Shown here in pieces: positions 37,476 through 48,691 of a stretch of DNA of 64,000 bases. The notes beneath the pieces are model-generated. The model worked only from the letters and a program-made list of their open reading frames with translations. It did not search any database and was not told the DNA's origin. The translations under genes were made by a program, and so were the position numbers. This stretch comes from Capitulum mitella. Its lineage: Eukaryota > Arthropoda > Thecostraca > Pollicipedomorpha > Pollicipedidae. The first letter of the stretch is position 1. Each line of letters begins with the position of its first letter. The stretch is taken from assembly GCA_030062745.1 (NCBI GenBank), contig CP099842.1, positions 21,795,822 to 21,859,821 on the forward strand. The letters are read 5' to 3'.

Positions 37476-38951
37476 AAAGCTGAGGATTTGCATGCATTCT
37501 GGGTTTCGGATCCTATGGTGGATTGATTCGGATTCGGATTCGGATTCGAGACTCGAATATATTCAAACAGACTGGAATCTCTGCATCAAAATCTCGAAAT
37601 TTTTAACGTCGTATAGTTCCCATTTTAAAACCAATTTCATTGGTATCTGGTTGATTGTTTTCAACCCTTCTGCCAATGGCGCATTTCTAACTCGGCCAAG
37701 ACAAAAATGGAGGGGCGATGAATCTGATAAGGAATGGGGAAAGTGCATGACAAGGTGGGCATGGTCAAGGTCGGGCATGGGCCCGACCTTTCCCTTAAAT
37801 ACCTGTACTTGCATAAAACAGATATCTGACCTATCAACAGGCCAACAATCGCGTCGAGTAAGCCGTGCCCGGCACGATAATTGTCGGACATCAGGATTTT
37901 GGAAATTCTCGCATCGTGGCGGCGTGAAAACAGTAGTTACAGCAGTTGGATTCCACAACAAGTAATACAATGCAATAAAATCCAGGACGGGCGACTTAGC
38001 CCGATGCAGCACCAACATATACGTTTTACATTTAGTTTTCACATTTACTTTTACATTTAGTTTATTCAAAGAAAATTTAAGCCTACAGTATATTTCGACA
38101 CATTTACTGACACATTTAAATGATGATTTTCAGAATTCGATTTTCTGGTTCCCTGTCCCTTTAATGGGTCGGCAGGTGTGCCCTTCCATGTCCATGTGAT
38201 CCAGTCACGTTATTACTAAACCTGAACATTTATTTCCAGTTGGACGAACGTCTTCAACCCACCCATTCACGTTGCACCACACCACTCCTCGCTATTTTTT
38301 CCGGGGGGGGGGGGCAACCAACTACCAGTGTTAGTATGCTGTGAAGTCCAGAACCTCGACAAGGAAAGCTAGAATAACTAGTAGCGTCCATCACGGTCCT
38401 GGGGCACTTATTCTAAACACTTAACAAGACTATGAGGGAGAAAAAAACAATGCAAAACTGAACAATCAAGCAAAAAGAAAGTATAATAAAATGTGCCAGA
38501 AATAAATCTCTAGTGTTCTTTCCACTAACCAAATAAAGATTAGATGATGCATAACAACCTCAAATGCACACGAGTAACAATGTTTTACTTCCATAAATAA
38601 TAAAAAATTTTGCTGTTCTTTTTCATGAATAACTTTTTGATTTGTTTCTCTCACATTACTTTTTACTTGGTACCTAAGCTGTAATAACAAGCACAACACA
38701 ACTCACAACATGCAATGCAAAACAAATGTGAGTGAGGTGTGGGTGTAATTTGTGTAGACATCAACACCGTCACCGCAACAGAGATCCAGCTGAAGAAGAC
38801 AACGGTAGACGAAATGAAGATAAAAAGCATAAGATGGCAAAATGAGATTCAAATCCTGATTTTCAGGGCTGGAATCCTTTTTTTTCAGGATTCGAGGGTT
38901 TGCATGATCCGAATATATTCGAATCCTACGACTCCGAATCCTGAGCTCTTA
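37476..38951. mobile_element. hAT-like non-autonomous element, family B, with 8-bp TSD
   Basis: Perfect 8-bp duplications CTGGCAAT (37468-37475 and 38952-38959) flank a 1,476-bp element. Ends are AAAGCTGAGGATT and, read inward from the right, TAAGAGCTCAGGATT. Near the left end are several GATTCG repeats. The sequence TGGCGCATTTC near 37680, the following AACTCGGCCAA and a later ACATTTACTTT tract are shared with the 517-bp copy at 24484. The block of about 38.15-38.85 kb is absent from that copy, so it is either a secondary insertion or lost there. Confidence 0.75.
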
Positions 38952-39435
38952 CTGGCAATTTGTTTTTTTTTATACAAATTGTACCGAGCAGGCCAATGTT
39001 CCCACACAGGAACAAGCAAGTTCTGGGGTACTGTTGTAGGCAAAGTCTCCATTTTAAGCAACATTTTTGAAGTCATGTAAACGGCAAACTGAACGAGTTT
39101 CAGAAATGCTGGTCTGTTTGTGTGGAAATTGAAGCAACATTCCTGAAATAAATCTAAACCTACCTCAGTGTCTGAGGCTGTCAGTTTTACTTATTTTGAA
39201 CATGGTAATGAAGCACTTTGCTATGGAGCATCCACATGAAAATCTGGCCAATGGTAGATCATTTGAAACATAAACAGACAAGCATGGACTGTCCATTCCT
39301 AGCAAAATATCTAGTTAGTGCAGGCCACAAAATGTGGTGTTTCCGTTAGACAAGTTGCTGGACCCCAATGGAGCATGGGTTAGCCTTGTTCTGCATCCAA
39401 TTCTGAACTGACTTTGGTGACTGCTTCGTCGCCTG

Positions 39436-39689
39436 CAAGGGCACAGCCACAATTTTGTTCTGGGAGGGGGGAACTCAGTGGCAAATGAAATCATACAAAA
39501 ACTGCTTGCTGGGAAGACAATAGCAATGGGTTTCACTAAGACTACTAATGATCGCCGGTACCCATTCCCGTAAATGGAGCAGTGCAAGACACCTCACTCA
39601 CTGTGTACACAGCATTAAACAAGAAAAAATGCAGCTCTAATGGGAAGGGGCAGGCCCTGCCTCCCCCCACACCTCTGGCTGTGCCAACG
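39436..39689. mobile_element. hAT-like MITE, family A
   Basis: This is a 254-bp element. Ends are CAAGGGCACAGCC and, read inward from the right, CGTTGGCACAGCC. Flanks GTCGCCTG (39428-39435) and ATCACCTG (39690-39697) differ by two transitions, consistent with an old 8-bp duplication. The interior shares CTGGGAAGACAAT with the 58398 copy. Confidence 0.7.
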
Positions 39690-42600
39690 ATCACCTGTGC
39701 ACTGTTTTACTCTGTGCAGATGCAACATTTGCTCTGTCTGGACACAACGTCTAGCATGGATGCATCATTTTGAGATGACAAATGACAAGCCCAGGTTAGA
39801 CAATGGCTCAATAAAAATGGGGATACCATGCATTGCACTGGGATCCAGCTGCATGTCTCATTTCCATGTGGGAATATTAGAGCAAAAAAGTTGAGGAACA
39901 TGGAAACATGGGGCCAGGACTGCAGCAAAAAGCATGGGATGAGTATGTTCTCTTGTTGTGTGAGCAAGAATCTTTCCTGAATGGCCCAAACTCCTGGGAA
40001 TGTCATTTTCAACCCTACCGTGGTCATGTGTCCTTTACCCCAACTGGTATTGCGGGCGCTGACGCACCCGCCGCCCTCCAAGGTCAGCGAAGATAACTTC
40101 TGAATGGTGAGTTTGATCATCCTGAAGCTTGATGCACCCTCCAGGGCCTCCTTTCTGCATCTTATGGTGTAAACTTTTCTCCTATGCACTGTCATGGTCA
40201 TGGCCTATGACCTCATAATGTGAACCAAGTCAACGGCTTTCGCGGCTAAAGCGGCCGGTCGACAATAACCTCATTTTTGTTACCACTGTATGACAGCCAG
40301 AGTGCACAAATGTCATCCAGTATATATCAATCTGCTCCAAATTATATGTTGCATAATATTACACATTCGGTATGTGTAAACTCGCTGCTGGGATTATCAC
40401 TGGTGTAAAGCGAGGGCACAAGCCAGCAGGAAACATGTTGCTTTTAACTCTGGGAATGTGATAAGAAATAGGTATTGCAAAACCATCCATATATTTGGAT
40501 TGCTTGAGCTATAAGAAATCATGTTATATAAACTGGTGCAATTTATGTTATTTCACAGAAACAGGGCAGAATACAGCAAAGGCCTTGCTCCAACAGGCAG
40601 ACCAGCATAGGCCACAAGGTGAGAGCACACAATACCACAACATGGCTAAAATTAAATTCTGTGCTGGATATGGATTCAAAAATGCTTTAACACATCTACA
40701 TCATGATTTTTGCATAATCTACAGTGATTATAATTTCTAGTTCATTGCATTCAGAAAATTTTGAATGACCTAAGATGACCTTCACATGTCATTAAACCAG
40801 AGTGTCTGCAAAAAACTTCTACAGCTCCAAGAATGCCTTTAAACTGATGCCCCCCATGGACAATGATTGACCTAGCATGCCCTGTATCAGACTTCATGGG
40901 TGAAATACAAACATGTGGGGTAGACAAACTCATAACTGATGACAAATATTATGATACCTGCTTTGCTTCATTGTCATTTACTCTTTAACATTCATACAAG
41001 ATCAAACTAAAAAAAAGACCACTTTCTGTCCATTTCTGGTCTATGACCTGACCTGCAAGGTCATCCAATGACCTAAGGCCTTACAAGGAATACCAGTGGT
41101 GATATGTTGTAATGAACAACACACTGATTTCCTTGTGATGATCTGAGTGGAAATGGCTGGGGGAAGGTTGCATCCCCCTATACATCTGCATTATGCAGCC
41201 ACCCCTGTATCAGCAGGGATTCATCCTTAGATGCTTAGGAACTCAAGCCTGATATACACAACTGCACAGGGCTTAAAGAGTAAAAACTGAAATAATTCTT
41301 GTTCTCATTTAGGATGAAACATGAGGTTGTGCCACATATGTCATCCAGGGTGACTTTGGGGTCATTTAAGGGTGTCTGCAGGTAAACATAACATTACTGC
41401 ACACCATTCACTCCATTTACATTTCCTTTAAACAGCTGGCTGCCTTTTGTGACAAAATATGTTCTATACTACACAAATAGGCAATAAAAAGCTTCCTGAG
41501 TGGAAACAAAAAAGAAAAACAATAAAAAATGAAAGCAAGCAGTCATGGTTGTGAATGCAAAAAAGTCACTTAACAAAATACAGTATGTTTCCCAAACACC
41601 CAACATAATCAGTCATGCATGAATTTACAATGGGCCAAGTACAATAATGCAACAGCCAACTCTACACAAACTGCACCACCCACTTATAGCAGACTTTTAG
41701 TACTATCATTTGCTTACCTGTACAGTGCAACTCAGAACCACATTCTGCCTGTCATCTTGATATTACTCAAGGAGTTCCTGAAAGGAAATACACTATGTTA
41801 CAACAAATCAGCCACATTTACCACATGAAGCAAACAAACAGAATAAAAAGCAGGTATGCTCAAAATGATCTTTAATATGTCCATACCTCCCCACCCTGTG
41901 CCTGAGCATTCTACATGTTTTCCACTACTCCTTGTCCTTGTTGTTAATAGCACCATTCACTGCACTTACAGAATGTATAGATCAGAACAGAATATTTGCC
42001 CCAAGGCAGACTACCTTGCAAAGGAATCCAAACCTTACAGTCTGCTGCATCATTACAGATAAGTGCCAATTCTGTGCAAATACTGCAAAATAATATCATG
42101 TGACAGGGTTGTGTGGCAACTGATAGTCGGTGCAACCCTCCTGGCCATGTACCCATGAGCCATTCAGCAAAGAACTAACAGATGAAGGATCCCATGCCTG
42201 CTTTGCCTGGGAACACAGATGTTCTTGCAGTGCAGAAATTGGGAGGGTGACAAACAACTGCAATCCATCAAGAACAGAAAGGTCAGGGGCAAAATAACCT
42301 TTTTTGAGCATTTCATGACAAACTATGGTTGATATCCCATTCGTTAAATTTTTAAGTTTACGCAATTATCTCCCTAATAGGAAATGCCTATTTTATGCCT
42401 TACAAATAAGGGAGACACACCACAGCTTCTCAAAAACTGAGGGATGTTCCTCCCACAGCCTTGCAGATTACACTCATGGAAGAAAAGACAACACCCTTTA
42501 AGACTGCTATGAAATCACTTGCAGCATGGCCTCTGGCCTCATTTGGCATGGGAATAAGAATGGTCCTTTACTAACCACCCCCTTGTGGCAGGCAGCAAAA

Positions 42601-42879
42601 ACAAGTGGTTTCTCAAAGTATCTACCTGCAGTTCTACTACTGGACTTTTGAACTCACTATCTGAATGTACACGAAAATCAAAACCTTGAGAATAGTGGGT
42701 TCCTTTCAAGAGGTATTTTACATAGCCCGAATGAATCTCACAAAGATGTCAAGCCTACACCATTAACTAAGTTTGTGCAAAGCAGACAGAATGAGGGCTA
42801 GTGTGGAAAATTGCATCTGTTTCAACAAATCATATATGAAAGTAATCTAGTATCCGACATGGCCACTGTGTTTGGGATA

Positions 42880-43566
42880 TTTATGAAAATAAATACAACT
42901 TCTCACAGTTCGTAATAATGGCCTGAGTACCAGTATTTTGAAAAATTAAAACCTGTCTTTCGCTACCTCGTTCCTTAACCCACAGCATGCCAAAAATTGC
43001 GAAGGGACAGCATACACAATAACACCCCCAAAATGGCGTATAAACGTTAACAGTACCGCTAGACACTACACATTCCTGTACCACTTCCACACATTTCACG
43101 GGGTACCGCGACTGCCCCTATTATGCATCACATACAAAACTGTTAAAAACAAACAGCCGGTGATATCAAGGTTAGGTGGCAATTAATAAAACAAAATCTG
43201 GAAATATTTAGCAAGCGTATCAAGACATCAATGTTTGGGTTTTTATACATGTGACAATTTTTAAAGGAAATATACATTGAAGTTGTGTTTTGCCTTCCGT
43301 CCTCATAAATATTTCAAAATAGTTAATATATGACGTCATTTCTACCAATCATTCAAATTCTTCACGTCGGAACCCAGTGGGATCTTGAACAGATTGGCTG
43401 ACATGTTATGAATCAAGGATAATGTGAAGAAAAGTTTTGGATAAACTAAGCATAAATATTTTTTGGCCCATTTCAAATATCTCCATATTTTCTCTTCGCT
43501 GGACGTCTTGTCTGTAGTCAGGCTACAATGGTGGCACGACAACACTTTTTGTAAATGGCAGCGCGG
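42880..43566. promoter_or_regulatory. CpG-retaining spacer, candidate bidirectional promoter RPL37 / SAYP-PHF10
   Basis: CpG dinucleotides are frequent from about 42.88 kb to 43.87 kb but scarce on both sides. The stretch contains AAAATGGCG (YY1-like, near 43030), a TGACGTCA and the RPL37 start. On the minus strand GAG|GTAGCG (exon end at 42967) could be the donor of a SAYP/PHF10 leader exon, leaving a 7-kb intron down to the acceptor at 36002. That assignment is inference only. Confidence 0.35.
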
Positions 43567-43588
43567 CCTTTTCCCCTTCAAACAAATC
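43567..43588 (+). promoter_or_regulatory. RPL37: RPL37 5'TOP leader
   Basis: A pyrimidine tract (CCTTTTCCCCTTC, 43567-43579) lies ten bases before the ATG, preceded by GGCAGCGCGG. This is the expected 5' terminal oligopyrimidine start of ribosomal protein mRNAs, which places them under mTOR-dependent translation control. The transcription start is inferred at the C at 43567 or 43568. A palindromic TGACGTCA (CRE-like) lies upstream at 43331-43338. Confidence 0.75.
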
Positions 43589-46500
43589 ATGGTGAGCTCT
43601 GGCAAAGCGTTATTGGTGTAATTTAGGAAGTTTTTGTTTAATTGACGAGGATTTGATTATTTTTTCGTGGTTAATGCCTTAAGCATATTTATGGGGGTTG
43701 GGCGCTAACCTGATTTGCTGCCTTCTGTCGTATCGGTTATGCCGGTTTGTCTGACACCTGCATGCATATGCATAAAAGACATTTTCTTTCAGACGAAGGG
43801 AACATCAAGCTACGGAAAGAGACACAATAAGTCTCACACTCTCTGTCGGAGATGTGGGCGGTCATCTTACCACATCCAGAAGCACAAGTGCTCTCAGTGT
43901 GGCTACCCTGCTGCTAAAATGCGTTCCTGTGAGTAATGATTTGGCAGGTGAAAGAACGGTAGAGGTGAGGGAAGCAGTGGCTTTTGCCCTGTCCGTGAAC
44001 TTTCCTGATCAATTTTCTGTTGCTCATGGAGCCTGTCATTGCAGACTTTGGTTGCTTTGATTCTGTTTTCCTTGGGCATTTGTTTTTGGCATTTCTGATC
44101 ATGTCATTCATCACTGTACATTCACCACTTTACTATTGCCAAATAATAGGGTCTGTACCTTGCTTCCCTTTTGTCATTTTGCCCCTGGTGATTCAGTTTT
44201 CTCCCCACACATCCATGTACTGCTGTTGTGGGAGCACATTTGCAGCAGGGTAGGATCTGAGGCTATCAGAGGGGCCAGTCCACCAGTAGTCTTTTCTAAA
44301 TGCCATAATGCCAAATGCCACTAAATGCCAAAACTGCAAGAATCCAAGGTTTTGAGAAAGACCCTACATGCAAATGCAGGTACTGGGGAAGGTATAGAAG
44401 CCAAAATACAAATTCCTTGGGTCCACTAAAATAATTTATCTCCGCAGTTTACGGAGGTCATCATTGGGTAAATGGACAGACGATTATGTGGAAAAGTTGT
44501 GCCAGGGGTATAACATACTTGAGGTTGCTGGCTGATAAAGGGTGCAGTTGGGCTGTGCCCAGCAATGAAGTTAGGTCATGTGAAGCATGGTGTTTGGTTA
44601 GATGTAAATGATCTTCTGTCATACTTTGTTAAATATACTATAGTATGACAAAAGATCATAAGCAAAAGATGATAATGCAAAAGAAGGTATGAGACAAATA
44701 TCTAAGGACACATACTGCACTGAAGTTGAAACCCAGTGCTGGGGGCACAGTGCAGGATACTTGAGACCACAGGCCAATGGTAGGGTGCAATTGGAGTTGG
44801 CTCTGTCCATCAAAGAGGTCAGGTTGTGTAAAGTGCAACACTAGGTTGTATTTAAGTAGGCCCTATTTGGATATAACCAAATACTGTGCTTTGCATGACC
44901 TAACCTCTGTTGGACAGAGCTAAGTCTGATCATGCCCTCATGTTGGCCTGCAGCTTTAATCTGGCCATGGTGGTACACTTAAAGGTTACTAGTCTGCCTT
45001 GTAGCAGTAACTTTGGCATTCTCATGGTATGTTGTCGCTGTCTTTGTCCCTATTAGGAAACACTGGTTCTGGCATCATTCACCTGCCAGTCTGCTGACCA
45101 TTTACCATGTCACAGAGGTTGACAAGATACTAGGGTCAGCCTCAGTTCTGGCCCAAATGAAACAGCACTTTTGTCCATATGGGGCAGAGTCTGTTGACCT
45201 AACCTACTCATAAAATTTTTTTTTATTGGATTGGGCCAATTTTGATCTGCAGTCCACAAAAATGCTTCTTTTTTAATTAAGTCTGTGGCACTGAGGCAAA
45301 TGTGGTGCAGTTATGGTGTTGTTACTTGTCAAACATTATGTAAACTTAGATCCAAGTTGCTTCCCCAAGATGGGCCATGCTGCCTCAGTTTTAGTAGTTC
45401 TACCCTGAATTTTGCAAAAGCTTCCCCTAATCTGGCTCCCTGGCCCATGTCAGCATCAGTAAGATCTTATTTAAATGTACAATGTGTTGCAGATTGGCTC
45501 ACCTAAAGTTCTGGGTATTTTGGACTGTGAGCTCAAATTTGCCAAGTAGTTAGCACCACATTAGTATGGAAACATGTACATAAGTAGATTGCTTTGGATG
45601 CCCACTTGAATGGGGTAGTGTTGGCATTAGAAGTGGAACTATGACCTTCTTTCAGGTCTGTCCATGCATCACATTATTTTGGGGTTACATTTCCACACAA
45701 TTACAAAAATTCCAGAACACAAAAAGATGATACTCCAGTCTGCTGTAGACTCTAGTAAATTGTGAAGTGTTTGGTGTGTGAATGTGTTGAAATGTAATGG
45801 AAACCTGCATACACATGATTCTAATTTTGGGTGTTTGCTTGAAGAAGTAGCATTGAAAATATGCATATTCTAAGAATACTAAGAAGAATACTAAGAATTC
45901 TAAGAATGTTTGTAATGCCATCACTGTTATATTCGTGGAATGACTGCTGTACTCAACTATTTGTGTTTTTATTCTAGACAACTGGAGTGTGAAGGCCAAG
46001 AGGAGGAAGACCACTGGAACCGGTCGCATGCGTCACCTCAAGGTTGTCAGGAAGCGGTTCAGGTTGGTACTTGTCTGCATTTGGTTCAGCATTACCAGGA
46101 AGTGTAAGGTATTGTTGGACCCCTTCACAAAAGGTTTAATGTTTTATTTACAGCTTTTTGGGCTGTGAAATCTTTGCATGGTTAATTGTTATCATATCAT
46201 GCATTTTTTATCCTTTATAAACCTCAAAGAATGATGTCAGACTTGAAAATGGTGTGGTTGTACCCTGCATCTGTGATGTCTGTTGTAGAGAATGCTCTGG
46301 AGGTTAGGGTAGGACATTCCCTTAAAACTGTTCTAACTGCATACTTTACTCAGCTTGCATTCCTTACCTCTGAAGCATATTTATAGATTGTGTCTTAATC
46401 CTCACCAGGTGAAGGGGAGGGGCTGCTTGTACTAGGGACAGAATGTGTTTGAACTAGGAGGGCACCAGTTACTTTTTGGGTCAGTTCTTTCCATGCAGTG

Positions 46501-48660
46501 CCATAGGGTTAATGTTAAATGTGGCCAGTTGAGGGGCATGCTGCCTTCGTGCTCCCCCCATTCTGTCGTATGGTTGCTGCCACCCCATCAGTTTTTGTGA
46601 TAATGTGAAAGGTCTTAACATTAACTTTGAAAGTATTGGGGCTAGGACCCTGAAATCTTAGGCATCTTGGTTTTCATTCATTCTGCATTATTTTAAAACT
46701 GTTGAGTTCAGGTCAGATCATGAAGATATGTAATTCTCAGTGGTCTGCAAACTTATTTTGCACAAAAATGGCACCATTTTTGTGGTTACATGGTGCTCTT
46801 GGCACATTTCATGTTTCCTTGGGTTGAACAGCTAACATCACAGTGACAATGTAGCATGATCTGAAAGTCACTTGTGAAGTTCACATCAGGTCATTGGCCT
46901 TAATTGGCCCTGGTTGACCTTGGTCTCATTTCAATTTTTGTAGGCTTATTTCCATGTGTATGGAGGCAAATCACATTAAAGAGGTTACTTGGGGTCAAAC
47001 TAGTCGTAAATTTACAGCATCTATGGGCCCTAGTAAGTTCAAGATCCTCTGGAGGTCAGCTGAGGTCACTGAACTCGGACGACTTCGGATTGCCTTGAAT
47101 TTCGGATGAAACATACGGAATCAGCCAGAATGGTGCAAAGTAGATGTCAAATTCGACATCAGTGGCCCAAAATACGGCATGTTCGACACGTGGTCAATAA
47201 AGGTCAACCGAGGCCAACCAAGGTCACTGACCGCGGACAGTCTCGGATGATTTACTGACCTTTGGCGGAGTTGGAGTTTTTTTGTGAGTGTTCGTGTCCA
47301 GTTTTGCATAATTCCGCATCGTTCTGACTTATCCAGGCCCATTGTATAGCAGCTAGAGGGCCCTAGATTTCATACCATTCCAGCTAGCCACAGGATTTTA
47401 CCTCAGCTGACCTATTTCATTTACTGGAAGTAAGGACGAAGGGTAGCATTGTATTGGCAAAGGTCCATTTAGTCTTATGCTTCTTACCCAGAGTCTCTAA
47501 CTGTTAAATTATGCATTGTGGCCTTTCAAACAAAATTTTGAGTTTTTCCCCATCTTGCATCAATGGTCTGACTTGGGAATCCATCAGCTGACCTGAAATC
47601 CTAAAACTGAAACCACTGGCATGCTGTCATGCCGGGCAACAGGCTCATTTTTGTTTCGCGGCTCTAGTCCATTTGAGAGCGAGATGGCGTGGGGTCCTAC
47701 GCACCCGTCCCCCTCGCCTGAGACGTCAGTAAAAAAGCACACGTTCGCCGAGGATTAAACATATGTTTTTATCTCAGTTGTCTAGATTGTAGCTTGCAGT
47801 ACAACAGTAATGATCCTTAATATACGCTAGGGTTGAGTTTATGTTTACAGGGTTTACATTGATGTTCTTTCAGTTTATTGTGTCCTATTCAGCCATGTCA
47901 GACTTTGCGCGACGTGACAAGCGGGTGCTGGCCATTGAATGTTAGCACTGGACCCATATTGTGTCACATCAGCAGATGACAGGAATGTAGTTTTTTATTA
48001 ATCGCATGCCAATGCCTCCAGGTTTTCCTTTAGTTAATCTTGGAATGCGATCAATGGGCGCCGAATGACCCTGCAGTCGGTGCGCCCCTAAGCCCCAATA
48101 ACCAACCAACCAAGGAATGCGATCAGTACTGGTCTTAACCATCCAGTCGTATTCCCGGAGAAATTGACCTGCGAAGCATTCCCTGTGTAATAGACTTTCC
48201 GGTTAGGAAGATGGATTTAGCAACATGAATGTCAAGAAAGGTTTTTGTGGGGGGAGCAATACTGACCAGGGCGGTTTTAACCCCTTCCCCCTCCAAGCAG
48301 GTTTAGTTCCTTTGGATTTAGTTTTCCAGCTAGAAAGATCAGCATCATTGTTTTTCAACACAAATATATTTTGAGCCAAAACATCATTTTTCAGTTTGGT
48401 AGATAATGTCAGATACGCTTACCCGACATCCACCGCCTTGAGGCTGGAGGGTTCGTACGGCATGCCGCTGTAAAAAAAGGTTTCTGAAAAAAAGGGTACA
48501 AAAGGCAGAAAAAGTGTTCCACGATTACCACTTCTGCGGTTTAACTAAGTTGTGGATCGGCCCTTACCAATGTTTGACAAGTCCCGTGCCTTTCAGATAC
48601 GGCTTCCGTGAAGGCACCCAGCCCAAGCGTCAGGTGAAGACTGCTGCCGCCGCTAAGTAA
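43589..48660 (+). CDS. RPL37: 60S ribosomal protein L37 (eL37)
   Basis: There are four coding exons: 43589-43591, 43793-43928, 45978-46062 and 48597-48660 (288 nt, 95 residues plus stop). Donors are GTGAGC, GTGAGT and GTTGGT; acceptors are TTTCAG, TTCTAG and TTTCAG. The first coding exon contains only the ATG, the arrangement I recall for human RPL37. The protein opens [18 protein letters not shown] and carries the eL37 zinc finger C19, C22, C34 and C37, then [19 protein letters not shown]. It binds 5.8S/28S rRNA in the large subunit. Length and sequence are normal for the family and no lesion is seen. Introns of 2.0 and 2.5 kb are long for a ribosomal protein gene. I looked for intronic box C/D snoRNAs and found none I could support. 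Confidence 0.97.
47021..47370. repeat. Internal duplication in RPL37 intron 3, possible MITE
   Basis: GAGGTCAGCTGAGGTCACTG (47052) and GAGGCCAACCAAGGTCACTG (47210) begin two related segments of about 40 bp. GGGCCCTA occurs at both outer edges (near 47026 and 47358). No target duplication was found. Confidence 0.4.
48054..48113 (+). mobile_element. Ultrashort retroposon (60 bp, SINE tail domain)
   Basis: The element is flanked by perfect 12-bp duplications GGAATGCGATCA (48042-48053 and 48114-48125) in RPL37 intron 3. It opens ATGGGCGCCGAATGACC and ends AATAACCAACCAACCAA, with the same hairpin and nearly the same 5' end as the copy at 30718. Confidence 0.8.
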
Positions 48661-48678
48661 ATGCCCTTCGCGATGATC

Positions 48679-48691
48679 AATAAAAAATAAA
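48679..48691 (+). terminator. RPL37: RPL37 polyadenylation signals
   Basis: Two overlapping AATAAA hexamers (48679-48684 and 48686-48691) lie 19-31 nt after the stop codon. They give a very short 3' UTR typical of ribosomal protein mRNAs. Confidence 0.85.

Larger units (their letters stand above)
36003..42879. other. PHF10: Non-coding, probable SAYP/PHF10 5' intron
   Basis: AT-rich DNA with two hAT-like elements (37476-38951 and 39436-39689). CpG is scarce from about 38.4 kb to 42.85 kb, with many TG and CA steps. No coding signal was seen. Confidence 0.5.

Noticed and set aside
46063-48596. snoRNA in RPL37 introns
   Set aside because: Ribosomal protein introns often host snoRNAs, but I found no C and D boxes with a terminal stem at suitable spacing.
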